Below are positions 63,612 to 64,000 of a stretch of 64,000 nt of DNA, piece after piece. The stretch covers positions 2,852,001 to 2,916,000 of the forward strand of contig NZ_CP126084.1 of NCBI RefSeq assembly GCF_030122845.1. Reading direction: 5' to 3'. Under the pieces are notes generated by a model, which saw nothing but the letters and a program-made list of their open reading frames with translations, had not been told where the DNA came from and searched no databases. A program made the position numbers and the translations under genes. Source of the DNA: Paenibacillus woosongensis (GTDB taxonomy: Bacteria > Bacillota > Bacilli > Paenibacillales > Paenibacillaceae). Numbering within the stretch: the stretch's first letter is position 1; each line of letters starts with the position of its first letter.

Positions 63612-64000
63612 GCTGACAGCCCGGGCTGTAGAAAACCTTTTTGCCGGCAATTTCGGTCTTGACGATTTCGTCCCCGCAGCGGTAGCATTTTTCCCCTTCC
63701 CGGTCATACACCTGGCATAGGTCATTGAAACCGCCTGTAAGCTTGTCATCCTTTGTCAACGGAAGCTCCATATAGCCCCCTGCTTCGGTAGCGTGGATCA
63801 GAACGTCGCGAACCGCTTGATATAGCGCAGACAAATCGTCCTCGCTCATATTTTGCAGCTTGGCGGATGGCCGCAATCCAGCCGCGTACGCGATCTCATC
63901 CGCATAGCAGTTGCCGATTCCGGCAACGATTTCCTGATTTACGAGCGCGGTCTTCAGGCTGCCCCGTCGCTTGCTGAAAATCGCTTTGAACTTCTCTTCG
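63601..64000 (-). CDS. mutM: Fpg/MutM-type DNA glycosylase, 3' part
   Basis: The C-terminal part of a formamidopyrimidine-DNA glycosylase, running off the window. It has the helix-two-turn-helix region (NQEIVAGIGNCYADEI) and a zinc finger CYRC...SPGCQ. In the usual finger the second pair is FCPxC; here the third Cys is Ser (AGC codon), so the zinc site has three cysteines. The product removes oxidised purines. It overlaps nfo by 11 bases. It could be an Nei-like homologue instead of MutM. Confidence 0.82.
   Translation of the reverse strand, partial: EEKFKAIFSKRRGSLKTALVNQEIVAGIGNCYADEIAYAAGLRPSAKLQNMSEDDLSALYQAVRDVLIHATEAGGYMELPLTKDDKLTGGFNDLCQVYDREGEKCYRCGDEIVKTEIAGKKVFYSPGCQHDR

Noticed and set aside
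1..64000. CRISPR arrays, tRNA and rRNA genes, phage clusters
   Set aside because: I saw no regular spacer-repeat pattern, no tRNA- or rRNA-like sequence, and no phage structural genes. Only one insertion sequence is evident.

Overview
The window looks like chromosomal DNA of a Gram-positive bacterium of the Paenibacillaceae, most likely Paenibacillus. This is inferred from gene content and gene style: GGAGG-type ribosome binding sites, many TTG and GTG starts, short U-tailed terminators, a c-di-AMP (ydaO-type) riboswitch, a PdhABCD operon, an ABC-F protein close to B. subtilis YfmM, and LysM/3D and NlpC/P60 wall proteins. No rRNA, tRNA or CRISPR array was found. Most of the DNA is ordinary chromosomal coding sequence.

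Layout. 1-6114: a partial gene, a beta-propeller lipoprotein, a membrane-anchored polysaccharide deacetylase, lactate dehydrogenase, a gene-poor stretch with strong stem-loops (3801-4193), an unknown 150-residue protein, and a XerS-like recombinase. 6119-12182: molybdenum cofactor genes (moeA-mobB), pyrK-pyrD plus a small LpdD-like protein, a secreted deacetylase, and a LysM-3D wall protein behind a c-di-AMP riboswitch. 12183-21575: an amino-acid ABC importer, then a glycogen/maltodextrin block (neopullulanase, glgA, glgB, glgC). 21581-27604: a tight operon of an orphan ABC ATPase, an FG-GAP-like lipoprotein, a response regulator, a histidine kinase and a GNAT protein, preceded by an MFS transporter. 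27800-38073: regulators and housekeeping genes, including topB, dfrA-thyA, NUDIX, LysE, a nucleotidyltransferase and a Gfo/Idh/MocA oxidoreductase. 38168-43229: the pdhABCD operon with its promoter and terminator. 43402-47190: an esterase, an intact IS3-family element with a -1 frameshift site, thiN and an NlpC/P60 hydrolase. 47196-50669: an atypical response regulator, a ThiF/MoeB-like E1 enzyme and an ABC-F protein. 50758-61200: a ten-gene Tad/Flp-type secretion or pilus operon. 61232-64000: an rRNA-methyltransferase-like protein, a cyclic-phosphate receiver-like protein, endonuclease IV and an Fpg-type glycosylase cut by the window end.

The most unusual part is the Tad-like operon, read right to left. 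Its first gene fuses a Hanks-type Ser/Thr kinase to a ParA/TadZ-like domain whose Walker A has lost its lysine. It is followed by a CpaB-like SAF protein, two more proteins that look like P-loop folds with broken Walker A motifs, a membrane-anchored CpaF-type ATPase, a fused TadB/TadC-type membrane protein and four small single-span proteins. A promoter and then an intrinsic terminator lie in front of the first start codon, so expression may need read-through. The locus has no visible prepilin peptidase or classical Flp pilin. I propose it as a kinase-controlled variant of the Tad machine. This is an inference from the sequence only.

Other control elements read from the sequence: a c-di-AMP riboswitch (11846-12000), an ARG-box-like palindrome over the -35 of the amino-acid importer promoter, an internal terminator that probably sets the importer stoichiometry, and good sigma-A promoters for pdhA and thiN. 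Start codons were moved from the longest open frame wherever a Shine-Dalgarno sequence or an ATGA overlap favoured another start.
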